A DNA stretch of 64,000 bases from Enterovibrio qingdaonensis (GTDB taxonomy: Bacteria; Pseudomonadota; Gammaproteobacteria; Enterobacterales; Vibrionaceae): positions 1-64,000 of the forward strand of contig NZ_JAJUBB010000008.1 of the NCBI RefSeq assembly GCF_028683135.1. Reading direction: 5' to 3'. Positions within the stretch are counted from its first letter, which is position 1, and every line of letters begins with the position of its first letter. A model generated the notes under the pieces. The model was given only the letters and a program-made list of their open reading frames with translations, made no database searches and was not told the DNA's origin. This document shows, one piece after another, positions 1 through 8,434 of this stretch. The translations under genes and the position numbers were made by a program.

Positions 1-73
1 CAATAGCAGGGCTTTCTTTCGTCTGCGATTTGTAAAAAACACTTAGCGTGCTTTTTACATGGCCGAATGTCGT

Positions 74-367
74 CTAAAACGTTATCCCTACTCGCACAAT
101 GATCCCTGCCACCATGGCGAGATACATCAAAAAGCCTAGCCCGTTGCCAACCCAAATGGTCGGGTTCTTGTGGTAAAGTCCGTAAATAGTCCAAAGCATA
201 GCGATAAATGAATAGAGCACCCAGGTCGTGAGTGACAAACCTGCGGCATGTTCGGTGTGCGAGAAGTAAAGTTTGTAGATCTGAGGTAGCGTTGCGATTG
301 GGCTGACTAGCCCCATTACCAGCATCAACGGTTCTAATGCTTTTCCTATTCGTTCTATTACGCTCAT
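74..367 (-). CDS. SemiSWEET-type PQ-loop small transporter
   Basis: A 97-residue, very hydrophobic protein with three predicted membrane segments (about residues 12-30, 42-62 and 68-92). The first segment carries a PQ-loop-like motif, P-I-A-T-L-P-Q near residues 23-29. Length, three-helix layout and motif match the bacterial SemiSWEET (MtN3/PQ-loop) family, which works as a dimer in the inner membrane and moves small sugars or similar solutes. The substrate cannot be read from sequence. The ATG at 367 is the only sensible start. It lies downstream of ilvY on the opposite side from ilvC, with a 108 bp gap to the ilvY stop, so it may be a separate unit. No function in branched-chain amino acid synthesis is implied. 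Confidence 0.8.
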   Translation of the reverse strand: MSVIERIGKALEPLMLVMGLVSPIATLPQIYKLYFSHTEHAAGLSLTTWVLYSFIAMLWTIYGLYHKNPTIWVGNGLGFLMYLAMVAGIIVRVGITF

Positions 368-475
368 GACCTACCTCTCTTATGCCTCGTTATAAAGAGA
401 GGATAGTCATCAGTAATTTATATCGGTGTGGCTAAGAATCGCGATGCTGAGACAGTATCGAAAGTGAGCGAAAGG

Positions 476-1360
476 TTAGATGGACTTTTCCTCCGCCACC
501 TCCCAAAGCGCGGCAATCAGCGGATTTTCCTTTTGTGAACGTAGGCAGCAAACGCCCAGCTCAAACGGTTTGATCGGCGCGACCTTTAAGCGCTCAATCT
601 TTTCTCTGACTGGACTGTTATTGATCACCACATCCGGCGCAATACCGACTCCACAACCGAGAGCTACCATACTGACGATGGCTTCATGGCCGGACACTTG
701 TGCGTAGATGCTTGGCTTTATCTTCATTTTCTTAAACCAAGTATTCGCACGCTCTCTTGCTGTTCCTGCCTCAGGCACAATAAACGGCACCGATGACCAG
801 TCAGGTGTTGGACTGTGAAGCGTGTCAGCGAAGCTGCTAACGCCAGCTGGGGCGATTACTGACAATGGAATATCGCTGATAGGTTCGAACGCGATTTTCG
901 CAGGTAGCTGCTCTGGGCGCGCGGAGATTGCTATATCTGCGTCATCTGACAGGACTTTATCAATCGCTTGTGCGGGATCACCGGTCGAGACTTTCAATTC
1001 AATGCGAGGATGACGAAGCCTGAACTCTGAAAGTAGCTCAGGAAGATGGCTATAGCTTGCCGTGACCGAGCAGAATAGGCGGATTTCACCGACGAGTTCG
1101 TTCTCTGATGTATTGAATTGGGCTTGGTATTGCTGCCACTCATTCAAAATTTTGAGTGCGATAGGCAGAAGCTTTTTGCCAGCAGCAGTAAGCTCGACAC
1201 TGCGATTATCCCGTTGAAAAAGCTGTTGCTCAGCTTCTTGCTCCAGCCTTTGAATTTGACGGCTCAGTGCGGAGGGGCTGACATGCATCGCCGCTGCCGT
1301 TTTTGAAAAGCTTTTGCTGTCGCATAAATGTATGAACAACTGCAAATATTTAATGTTCAT
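476..1360 (-). CDS. ilvY: LysR-type activator IlvY
   Basis: A 294-residue LysR-family regulator. The N-terminal winged helix-turn-helix (residues 1-60, with M-H-V-S-P-S-A-L-S-R-Q-I-Q-R-L as recognition region) closely resembles E. coli IlvY, and the rest is a substrate-binding-type effector domain. In E. coli IlvY binds acetolactate or acetohydroxybutyrate and activates the divergent ilvC. The same divergent arrangement is present here, which supports the name. The start is placed at 1360, not at the upstream ATG at 1390, because family alignment begins at M-N-I-K-Y-L and a GGAAG ribosome-binding site lies 8 bases upstream. The upstream start would add ten residues that the family lacks. Confidence 0.93.
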   Translation of the reverse strand: MNIKYLQLFIHLCDSKSFSKTAAAMHVSPSALSRQIQRLEQEAEQQLFQRDNRSVELTAAGKKLLPIALKILNEWQQYQAQFNTSENELVGEIRLFCSVTASYSHLPELLSEFRLRHPRIELKVSTGDPAQAIDKVLSDDADIAISARPEQLPAKIAFEPISDIPLSVIAPAGVSSFADTLHSPTPDWSSVPFIVPEAGTARERANTWFKKMKIKPSIYAQVSGHEAIVSMVALGCGVGIAPDVVINNSPVREKIERLKVAPIKPFELGVCCLRSQKENPLIAALWEVAEEKSI

Positions 1361-1515
1361 CGCAAGACTTCCATGTTGCAAAAAACGCAATTACTTGTTG
1401 TGAATATATCACTTTAAGCAACTAAATGCCTGATCTATGATGGGGACAATTCGATAACACAGCTTGTCATGTGGTTATCGCTCAAGGACAACATTTTCTT
1501 CACGGAGTATTCGAC
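1361..1515. promoter_or_regulatory. ilvY/ilvC divergent control region
   Basis: This 155 bp gap between divergent ilvY and ilvC must hold both promoters. An imperfect inverted repeat T-T-G-C-N7-G-C-A-A at 1376-1390 fits a LysR-type site and lies just upstream of the ilvY start. A TATGAT -10 element is at 1436-1441 with a poor -35 17 bases upstream, as expected for an activator-dependent ilvC promoter. It leaves a leader of about 70 nt that contains a short stem (GATAAC at 1453 pairing with GTTATC near 1479). Assignment to IlvY is inferred from known E. coli regulation. Confidence 0.5.
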
Positions 1516-3000
1516 ATGTCTAACTATTTCAATACCTTGAACCTGCGCGAGCAACTTGCTCAGCTTGGTGTTTGCCGCTTTATGGACAAAGCAGAATTTG
1601 CGAACGAAGCAGATTTCCTAAAAGGCAAAAAGGTTGTCATCGTAGGTTGTGGTGCGCAGGGTTTGAACCAAGGCCTTAACATGCGCGACTCGGGTCTAGA
1701 CGTGTCTTATGCTCTGCGTCAGGCTGCGATCGACGAGCAGCGCCAGTCATACAAAAACGCCAAAGAAAATGGCTTCAACGTAGATAACTACGAAAACCTG
1801 ATCCCGCAAGCGGATTTGGTTGTTAACCTTACCCCAGATAAGCAGCACACTGCAGTAGTTACCGCAGTCATGCCTCTGATGAAAGAAGGTGCAGCACTGG
1901 GTTACTCTCACGGTTTCAACATCGTTGAAGAAGGCATGCAAATCCGCAGCGATATCACCGTGGTGATGGTTGCACCTAAGTGTCCAGGCACTGAAGTACG
2001 CGAAGAATACAAGCGTGGTTTCGGTGTACCAACGCTGATGGCTGTTCACCCAGAAAATGATCCGAAAGGCGAAGGCCATGAGATCGCGAAAGCATGGGCG
2101 GCAGCAACTGGCGGACACCGTGCTGGTGTTCTGGAGTCTTCTTTCGTAGCGGAAGTGAAATCTGACCTGATGGGTGAGCAAACCATTCTGTGTGGCATGC
2201 TTCAGGCGGGTTCTATCGTATGTTACGAGAAGATGGTTGCTGACGGTATTGACCCAAGCTATGCCGGTAAGCTGCTGCAATTCGGTTGGGAAACTATCAC
2301 TGAGGCCCTGAAGTTTGGTGGTATTACCCACATGATGGATCGCCTGTCTAACCCTGCGAAGATCAAGGCATTCGAACTTTCTGAAGATCTGAAAGATCTG
2401 ATGCGTCCACTGTACAACAAACACATGGATGACATTATCTCAGGTCATTTCTCTTCGACCATGATGGCTGACTGGGCGAATGATGATGCAAACCTGTTGG
2501 GCTGGCGCGCAGAAACTGCTGAAACGGCGTTCGAGCAATACCCAGATTCAGACGTGAAGATCTCTGAACAAGAGTATTTCGACAACGGTATTTTGATGGT
2601 TGCTATGGTTCGCGCGGGTGTTGAGCTAGCGTTTGAAGCGATGACTGCTTCTGGCATCATCGAAGAGTCTGCTTACTATGAATCTCTTCATGAGCTGCCA
2701 TTGATTGCAAACACCGTTGCACGTAAGCGTCTGTACGAAATGAATGTGGTTATCTCAGATACTGCAGAATACGGTAACTACCTGTTCGCAAATGTTGCTA
2801 CACCTCTGCTACGTGAGAAATTTATGCCGGGTGTAGGCACAGACGTTATCGGTAAAGGCTTGGGCGATGTTGGTAATGATGCCGACAACGCAACCCTAAT
2901 TGCGGTTAACGATGCACTGCGCAATCACCCAGTGGAGTGGATTGGTCAAGAATTGCGTGGCTACATGACTGACATGAAACGCATTGCTGTTGGTGATTAA
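1516..3000 (+). CDS. ilvC: Ketol-acid reductoisomerase (class II)
   Basis: A 494-residue protein matching the long (class II) ketol-acid reductoisomerase of enteric bacteria and vibrios. It converts acetolactate or acetohydroxybutyrate to the dihydroxy acid with NADPH and Mg2+ in valine, leucine and isoleucine synthesis (cytoplasm). The Rossmann motif [12 protein letters not shown] is at about residues 38-49, followed by the NADPH-binding region and the duplicated C-terminal helical domain typical of class II. The start is placed at 1516 because the protein there begins [11 protein letters not shown] as in E. coli and a GGAG site lies 8 bases upstream; a GTG-type extension from 1471 would add 15 unrelated residues. 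A strong terminator follows. Confidence 0.98.
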   Translation: MSNYFNTLNLREQLAQLGVCRFMDKAEFANEADFLKGKKVVIVGCGAQGLNQGLNMRDSGLDVSYALRQAAIDEQRQSYKNAKENGFNVDNYENLIPQADLVVNLTPDKQHTAVVTAVMPLMKEGAALGYSHGFNIVEEGMQIRSDITVVMVAPKCPGTEVREEYKRGFGVPTLMAVHPENDPKGEGHEIAKAWAAATGGHRAGVLESSFVAEVKSDLMGEQTILCGMLQAGSIVCYEKMVADGIDPSYAGKLLQFGWETITEALKFGGITHMMDRLSNPAKIKAFELSEDLKDLMRPLYNKHMDDIISGHFSSTMMADWANDDANLLGWRAETAETAFEQYPDSDVKISEQEYFDNGILMVAMVRAGVELAFEAMTASGIIEESAYYESLHELPLIANTVARKRLYEMNVVISDTAEYGNYLFANVATPLLREKFMPGVGTDVIGKGLGDVGNDADNATLIAVNDALRNHPVEWIGQELRGYMTDMKRIAVGD

Positions 3001-3019
3001 TCCTCAGTAAAGGCTAAGA

Positions 3020-3046
3020 AAAACCCGGCTAAGGCCGGGTTTTTTG
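3020..3046 (+). terminator. Rho-independent terminator of ilvC
   Basis: Perfect 8 bp stem AACCCGGC/GCCGGGTT (3022-3029 and 3034-3041), 4-base loop and a T-run to 3045, 20 bases after the ilvC stop. Being A-rich on the left it may also stop ubiK transcripts coming from the other side. Confidence 0.9.
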
Positions 3047-3074
3047 TGTCTGTCTTTTTTAGCTGAAGCGGCGA

Positions 3075-3335
3075 TTAGGCGTCGCTTTTCTCATTCAGCT
3101 TTTGCTCGAACTCGGCCAGTTTCTGTTCCATTTCTGTCAGCTTTTGACGGGTGCGAAGCAGAACTTGAGTTTGCACATCAAACTCTTCACGGCTTACTAC
3201 ATCCAGCTTCGAAAGTTGAGATTGAATTACTTCACGAACTTTCTGTTCAACATCGTTGCCCAGATCACGCACCGGCTTTGGCATAGATTCATGGATTTGC
3301 TTGGCAATTTGCTCCAATTTCTTTGGGTCGAACAT
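3075..3335 (-). CDS. ubiK: Ubiquinone biosynthesis accessory factor UbiK
   Basis: An 86-residue, highly charged protein of the YqiC/UbiK (BMFP) family. The segment [17 protein letters not shown] is nearly identical to the E. coli protein, and the C-terminal third is a coiled coil rich in Glu, Lys and Gln. UbiK binds UbiJ and helps the Ubi hydroxylases and methyltransferases to make ubiquinone under aerobic conditions. The N-terminus (M-F-D-P-K-K-L-E-Q) matches the family, and AAGGAG lies upstream of the ATG at 3335. It is a single-gene unit between the ilvC terminator and the efflux operon terminator. Confidence 0.93.
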   Translation of the reverse strand: MFDPKKLEQIAKQIHESMPKPVRDLGNDVEQKVREVIQSQLSKLDVVSREEFDVQTQVLLRTRQKLTEMEQKLAEFEQKLNEKSDA

Positions 3336-3446
3336 GCGTTACTCCTTATTTTGATGTCGTTATTCTAAGCAACCCCCGACCTTTTGTCGAAAGTGTCTTG
3401 CATGCCTTATGGCGGCCTACAACACAGAAATGTACGTTTGAAAATG

Positions 3447-3472
3447 AAAAAGGCCTCAAACGAGGCCTTTTA
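3447..3472 (-). terminator. Terminator of the vexRAB-type operon
   Basis: A 9 bp stem AAAGGCCTC/GAGGCCTTT with a 4-base loop, 16 bases past the vexB stop. On the minus strand it ends in a run of T, and on the plus strand it also has a short T-run. Confidence 0.85.
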
Positions 3473-3487
3473 GATCAGAACGCCAAA

Positions 3488-6400
3488 TCAGTGAGCTGGC
3501 TTTTCCAGCTGTGCGATGTCTTGGTCTTCTTCAAATTCCGGCAACGGTTCATGCTTGCTAGCCAGGTAGGTATAAATGACGGGAAGTACAAACAGCGTAA
3601 ACAGGGTGCCGATTGACAGGCCTGCCACGATTACGATACCGATACTGAAGCGCTGTGCGGCACCTGCGCCTGTCGCATACATCAGTGGAATTAGGCCCGC
3701 AATCATTGCCGCTGTGGTCATCAGGATTGGACGAAGACGCACCTTCGCTGCCTCCATGACTGCTTCCATCTTCGACATGCCACGTAACAATTGTTCCTCT
3801 TTGGCCACTTCACAAATCAAGATACCGTGCTTGGTGATAAGACCAATCAGGGTGATCAGGCCGACCTGAGAGTAGATGTTCATTGTTGCAGCGCCGGAAG
3901 CCAGAGCAATCAACGCACCACAGATAGCGAGAGGTACCGAAACCAGTATCACGAGTGGGTCACGCAGTGATTCGAACTGGATAGCCAGAACAAGGAAGAT
4001 CACCGCCAGTGCCAACATGAAGGTACCGACCAGAGCACTGCCTTCTGTCACATACTGACGGGACTCACCCAAATAGTCATGTTGGTAGCCCGCAGGAAGC
4101 TTCTCTTTAGCGACGTTTTCGAACCAGGCAATGGCATCACCCATTGGCATACCTGCTGCTGCAACGCTGATAGTGGCAGAATTTAGCTGGTTGAAGTGTG
4201 GCAGAGCACGAGGTTCAGCAATAACATCAATGGTGACCAATGACCCCAGAGGGATGGCATCACCATTGGCTGCGCGTACATAGTACCCTTCAATCGACTC
4301 TGGATTCTGGCGGTATTTACGTTCTACCTGTGGAATCACTTCATACGAGCGGCCATCAAGGTCGATGCGGTTTACGTAACCATCTGCCATCATGGTGCCC
4401 AAGGTGATACCGATATCTTGCATGGTTACACCGTATGCGCCAGCTTTGTCCTTATCGATATTGATTTTCATCGTGGCAGAATCGAAGTTCAAATCCATGT
4501 CTGAATAAACAAACTGCGGATTGCTCTTCACTTCAGCTAGCACATCAGAGGCAACTTGGAACAGGCTTTCGAAGTTGTTCGGTGTGGTGATCACGAACTG
4601 AATAGGTAGACCAGATGAAGCACCTGGAAGCTCTGGCATTTGGAATGTCGTTACCGCCATGCCAGGAATGTCTTTCACTTCCTCTGCCATGCGGGCAACC
4701 ACTTCGGCCTGACTCGCTTCACGCTCGCTCCATGGCACCAGTGATGCGATACCAAATGCCTGGTTTGACTTAGGTACACCTGAGAATACTTGAGAAAACG
4801 CCACTTCTGGCTGTTCGGCAAGCTTCTTGTTCACCTCATCCATGGTGTTTTCGATGTAATCAAGGTTAGCGGTCGACGGTGCCGTACCCATCATCACCAG
4901 TACGCCTTTATCCTCCGCTGGTGCTAACTCACTCGGGATGAGTTTGAATAGCATTGGAAGGCTAAGGAAGATAATTACTGCGAAGGTAATAACCACTGGG
5001 CGCATACTCATGATAGTACCCAGCATTTTCGCGTAACGTTCTGTCATTCCATCAAGGAAGTGGTGGACTTTCGATTCGAACTTGCTGGGTTTCTCATTGG
5101 CTTTCAGCATCTTCGAACACATCATTGGAGACAGTGTCAGTGCAATAATGCCTGAGACAAATACCGCCCCCGCAAGTGTCAGGGCGAACTCTTTAAATAG
5201 AGAGCCTGTAATACCGCCCATCAATGCGATTGGGGCATACACCGCAGCCAATGTCAGTGTCATTGAAATAACGGGCACTGCAATTTCACGGGTACCAATG
5301 ATGGCAGCCCTGAAAGGTGATTCGCCAAGCTTTATGTGTCGGTCGACGTTTTCTAGAACAACGATCGCATCATCCACCACCAGACCGATGGCCAGTACCA
5401 TGGCGAGCAGAGTCATCAGATTCAGCGAGAAGCCGAACAATTCCATCATCATTGCCACGCCAATCAATGAGAGTGGAATAGTGATGATAGGAATAAGTAC
5501 GGCACGGAATGACCCCAAGAATAGGGTGATCACGACAAGTACAATCAAAGCGGCTTCAATGATGGTTTTAACCACCTCATGAATCGATTCATTGATAGCG
5601 ACAGTGGAGTCATACATCACCTTCATGGTGATGTTTTCCGGCATATTGCTTTCTAACTCAGGCAATTTCGCCAGAATATCAGCGGCAATGTTGATCGGGT
5701 TGGCTGTCGGAGCGGCATTGATTGCTGCGACTACAGCTTCAGAGCCGTTTGCAGTCGCACGATATACATCATGGCTTTTCTCCAGAGATACTGAGGCAAT
5801 ATCACCCAGTCGAATGACCTGTCCTTCTTGTGTAGCCACAACCAGACGTTTCAGCTCATCAGTATCAGAAACCTGCGTGTCTGCCGCACCGTTATAAACC
5901 ATGTAGGTGCCAACGGCTTGACCCGTCGCCGACTGGAAGTTGTTTGCATTCAACACACCCATGACGTCGGTTGCGGTGAGGTTAAACGCCGCCATTTTTG
6001 CGGGATCCAGCCATACACGCAATGCGTATTTCAAACCGCCGTACAAGTCGATACTGGCAACGCCACTAACGGTAAACAGCTGTGGTTTAGTCACACGCTC
6101 CAAGTAGTCAGTGATTTGGCTGGAATCGAGGTCTTTAGATGTAAAGCCAATGTACATGACAGCGGTTGTTGAACCTGTCGACATCGACACTGACGGATCT
6201 TCTGATTCACTTGGCAACTGTGCACGTACCGAGTTTACCTTGGCTAGAATATCTGCCAGAGCCGCATTTGGATCGGTATTGAGCTTCATGTATGCCGTAA
6301 TGGTGGATTTACCCAATACGGATTCAGACGTCATGAAATCAATGTTGTCCGCTTGCGCCACTGCTTGTTCCAGAGGTGTGGTAATAAACCCCTGAATAAG

Positions 6401-6571
6401 GTCGGCACTGGCACCGTAGTACCCTGTACTAATGGTGACCACAGTGTTGGTCATATCCGGGTATTCCCGAACCTGCATCTTAAACATCGACTGCAGGCCA
6501 AGCAGGGCGATAAGAAAGCTTATCGAGATCGCCAATACCGGACGTTTTATAAATATATCGGTAAATTTCAT
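3488..6571 (-). CDS. vexB: RND multidrug efflux permease (VexB-like)
   Basis: A 1,027-residue inner-membrane proton-driven pump of the AcrB/HAE1 RND family, full length. It has the typical order: TM1 at residues 10-28, a large periplasmic porter loop, TM2-6, a second porter loop and TM7-12. The adjacent aspartates of the proton relay are at residues 400-401 in V-V-D-D-A-I-V-V-L-E-N. It would work with the upstream membrane fusion protein and an outer-membrane TolC-type channel not in this window. The set TetR-MFP-RND beside ilvC/ubiK and rep matches what I recall of V. cholerae vexRAB, a main bile, detergent and antibiotic pump, so the symbol is by position and similarity. The gap to vexA is 9 bp. 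Confidence 0.9.
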   Translation of the reverse strand: MKFTDIFIKRPVLAISISFLIALLGLQSMFKMQVREYPDMTNTVVTISTGYYGASADLIQGFITTPLEQAVAQADNIDFMTSESVLGKSTITAYMKLNTDPNAALADILAKVNSVRAQLPSESEDPSVSMSTGSTTAVMYIGFTSKDLDSSQITDYLERVTKPQLFTVSGVASIDLYGGLKYALRVWLDPAKMAAFNLTATDVMGVLNANNFQSATGQAVGTYMVYNGAADTQVSDTDELKRLVVATQEGQVIRLGDIASVSLEKSHDVYRATANGSEAVVAAINAAPTANPINIAADILAKLPELESNMPENITMKVMYDSTVAINESIHEVVKTIIEAALIVLVVITLFLGSFRAVLIPIITIPLSLIGVAMMMELFGFSLNLMTLLAMVLAIGLVVDDAIVVLENVDRHIKLGESPFRAAIIGTREIAVPVISMTLTLAAVYAPIALMGGITGSLFKEFALTLAGAVFVSGIIALTLSPMMCSKMLKANEKPSKFESKVHHFLDGMTERYAKMLGTIMSMRPVVITFAVIIFLSLPMLFKLIPSELAPAEDKGVLVMMGTAPSTANLDYIENTMDEVNKKLAEQPEVAFSQVFSGVPKSNQAFGIASLVPWSEREASQAEVVARMAEEVKDIPGMAVTTFQMPELPGASSGLPIQFVITTPNNFESLFQVASDVLAEVKSNPQFVYSDMDLNFDSATMKINIDKDKAGAYGVTMQDIGITLGTMMADGYVNRIDLDGRSYEVIPQVERKYRQNPESIEGYYVRAANGDAIPLGSLVTIDVIAEPRALPHFNQLNSATISVAAAGMPMGDAIAWFENVAKEKLPAGYQHDYLGESRQYVTEGSALVGTFMLALAVIFLVLAIQFESLRDPLVILVSVPLAICGALIALASGAATMNIYSQVGLITLIGLITKHGILICEVAKEEQLLRGMSKMEAVMEAAKVRLRPILMTTAAMIAGLIPLMYATGAGAAQRFSIGIVIVAGLSIGTLFTLFVLPVIYTYLASKHEPLPEFEEDQDIAQLEKPAH

Positions 6572-6580
6572 TGCGATCCC

Positions 6581-7684
6581 TTACAGCTGTGGCAGCTCGG
6601 CTGGTGGGTTCAGTGCATCGCTCTCGACCATTCGCACTTTCGATTTGTTACTCAGACGTACTTGACCAGATGTCACGACGCGGTCGCCTGCTTTCAGGCC
6701 TTCCACAATGTGTGCGATGTGACCTTTACGTTCTGCTACCTTCACAACCTGCTGTTTCGCACGGGTTTGACCTTCTTCGTCTTCGTACAGCACGAACACA
6801 TTATCGCCATACAGAGCAAAATTGATGGCAGTTTGGTCGACAACAATTTGATCTTCGACGGTCGGCAGAATGATGTTTGCGCGAGCAAACATGCCCGAAC
6901 GAAGCTGTCCATGGTTGTTTGGGATACTCGCTTGAACCTGAATCAAACCGCTTTGGAAGTTAACCGCAGGCTCAATTGCGCTGATCTTGCCTGTAAATGG
7001 TGTATTCGGGTACGCGTCAACGGAGATATCAACTTGCTGACCCAGTGTGATTTTCGCGATGTCAGTCTGCGGAACGGTAAAGCGAAGACGCATCACTGAG
7101 GTATCTTCAAGGCGAACAATTTCATTGCCTGGTTGCAGATATTCACCCAAATAAACGTTACGCAGACCCACGATGCCGTCGAATGGGGCATCAATGGTTC
7201 GGCGTTCGATTGAGGCTTTCAGGCTTTCTACATCTGCTTGTAGCGAGCGGAAATTTGCTTCCGCTTCATCCAGTGCTTCTTTAGAGATGGAACCTTGACG
7301 GAACAGGCCTTGATAACGTTTAAACTTGGCTTCTGCTGCAGGTAAGCGGGCTTGCGTACTTTTTAGGTTCGCCACTTCTACTTTGGAGTCGAGTGTTAGC
7401 AGGACATCGCCTGTACGGACAGTTTGCCCTGATTCAAAGTTAATCTTATCGATGATGCCGCTCACTTCCGTAGTGAGGGTGACACCCTGATTAGGTTCAA
7501 CAAAACCGATAGCTTCAATGGTTGGTACCCATTGAGCGGTTTCCAAAGTGGCAACGGTCACCGGGAATTCCGGTTCAGGCATGTTCTTAAACTGTTCAAA
7601 CTTCGCCATGTTCTCATTCAATTTGTAGAGAACAGGTGCTGCCATAGCGGCAACAATAGCGAGCATGATTACCCATTTCTTCAT
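6581..7684 (-). CDS. vexA: RND efflux periplasmic adaptor (VexA-like)
   Basis: A 367-residue membrane fusion protein of the HlyD/AcrA type. An N-terminal membrane anchor (residues 3-20, no lipobox Cys) is followed by a biotinyl-lipoyl half motif, an alpha-helical hairpin (about residues 95-145, rich in Ala, Glu and Lys), the second lipoyl half (I-D-A-P-F-D-G-I-V-G near 167-176) and a beta-barrel domain. It bridges the inner-membrane pump to a TolC-type channel. Its ATG overlaps the stop of the regulator gene by 4 bp (ATGA), and vexB follows after 9 bp, so the three genes are one operon. Absence of a lipobox means it is anchored by the N-terminal helix. Confidence 0.9.
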   Translation of the reverse strand: MKKWVIMLAIVAAMAAPVLYKLNENMAKFEQFKNMPEPEFPVTVATLETAQWVPTIEAIGFVEPNQGVTLTTEVSGIIDKINFESGQTVRTGDVLLTLDSKVEVANLKSTQARLPAAEAKFKRYQGLFRQGSISKEALDEAEANFRSLQADVESLKASIERRTIDAPFDGIVGLRNVYLGEYLQPGNEIVRLEDTSVMRLRFTVPQTDIAKITLGQQVDISVDAYPNTPFTGKISAIEPAVNFQSGLIQVQASIPNNHGQLRSGMFARANIILPTVEDQIVVDQTAINFALYGDNVFVLYEDEEGQTRAKQQVVKVAERKGHIAHIVEGLKAGDRVVTSGQVRLSNKSKVRMVESDALNPPAELPQL

Positions 7685-8271
7685 TGTTTAGATAACTCCG
7701 ATTCTGTATGAAGGCTGATAGCGTCCCAACAAGCGTTAATAACGGCTTCCAAAGAAGAAGCGTCAAGGTTTATAACCCCTCGAACCTGTTTGCGAGCTAA
7801 ACAGATGGCAGGTTCTATGCCGATACTGGATAGCACGTCAGCGCCCAAAGGTTTGAATATTCCATTTGCGATGCCGTGTTGAAAAAAGTGGTGAATAGGG
7901 GAAAAGACTTCGCGCTCTGTCATTTTTTGTTCGCGCGTGTTCTCATACGGCAAGCTGTCGAACTGTTCACGGTTAATCGCGTTGTCGTCTCGACTGATTG
8001 TCAGTTCCCACGCGTTACGCCAAAAAATGTTGAACTGTTCACGTAGTGGTAGATCGTCTGAGTACCCGACCATCATCTTTGCGGCACAGTGGCTGACGAC
8101 ATGGGTACGCAGTTGAACCAAAAGGTCGTTTTTGTCTGTGAAGTAGCGGTATATCGTGCCTGCGGCAACCCCTGCTTCTTTGGCGACCATCTGCATCGAT
8201 AGGCGATCAAAGCCATGTTTTGCCAGCAATCTTTCTGTTGCTTCCAGAATTTGTGTTTTTTTATCTGACAT
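7681..8271 (-). CDS. vexR: TetR-family repressor of the efflux operon (VexR-like)
   Basis: A 196-residue TetR/AcrR-family regulator. The N-terminal helix-turn-helix (about residues 22-48, with V-A-A-G-T-I-Y-R-Y-F) is well conserved, and the C-terminal ligand domain is divergent as usual. It is the first gene of the operon with vexA and vexB and probably represses it until a bile-type or drug ligand binds. The ATG at 8271 is chosen; a TTG at 8283 would add four residues but then the ribosome-binding site would fall inside the operator. No good Shine-Dalgarno sequence is seen for either, so expression may be low. Confidence 0.87.
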   Translation of the reverse strand: MSDKKTQILEATERLLAKHGFDRLSMQMVAKEAGVAAGTIYRYFTDKNDLLVQLRTHVVSHCAAKMMVGYSDDLPLREQFNIFWRNAWELTISRDDNAINREQFDSLPYENTREQKMTEREVFSPIHHFFQHGIANGIFKPLGADVLSSIGIEPAICLARKQVRGVINLDASSLEAVINACWDAISLHTESELSKQ

Positions 8272-8284
8272 AAAACGAGACAAG

Positions 8285-8329
8285 TGAATGAACGTTCATT
8301 CATTGTATTAATATTGATACACACTTCAA
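8285..8329 (-). promoter_or_regulatory. vexR promoter with 18 bp palindromic operator
   Basis: Perfect 18 bp palindrome TGAATGAACGTTCATTCA at 8285-8302. On the minus strand a -35 TTGAAG (8324-8329) and -10 TACAAT (8302-8307) are spaced by 16 bases, so the palindrome covers the predicted transcription start. This is the normal geometry for a self-repressing TetR regulator. The promoter match is by eye; the palindrome is certain. Confidence 0.7.
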
Positions 8330-8434
8330 GACAAAACTGTAAAAGATTTGTTCATTTTTTTTGAGTAATGAACTGAAGAACCTTTCCTTTTACAATACTC
8401 AAGCAAATCGCATTAAAGAGATGATGAGGACACC

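Noticed and set aside
1747-2424. 225-codon open frame antisense to ilvC
   Set aside because: It is a shadow of the strongly conserved ilvC frame, has no ribosome-binding site, and its product is Cys/His/Phe-rich and unlike any protein.
6353-7099. 248-codon open frame antisense to the vexA/vexB junction
   Set aside because: Both real genes are clear RND and adaptor genes; the antisense frame has no start signal and odd composition.
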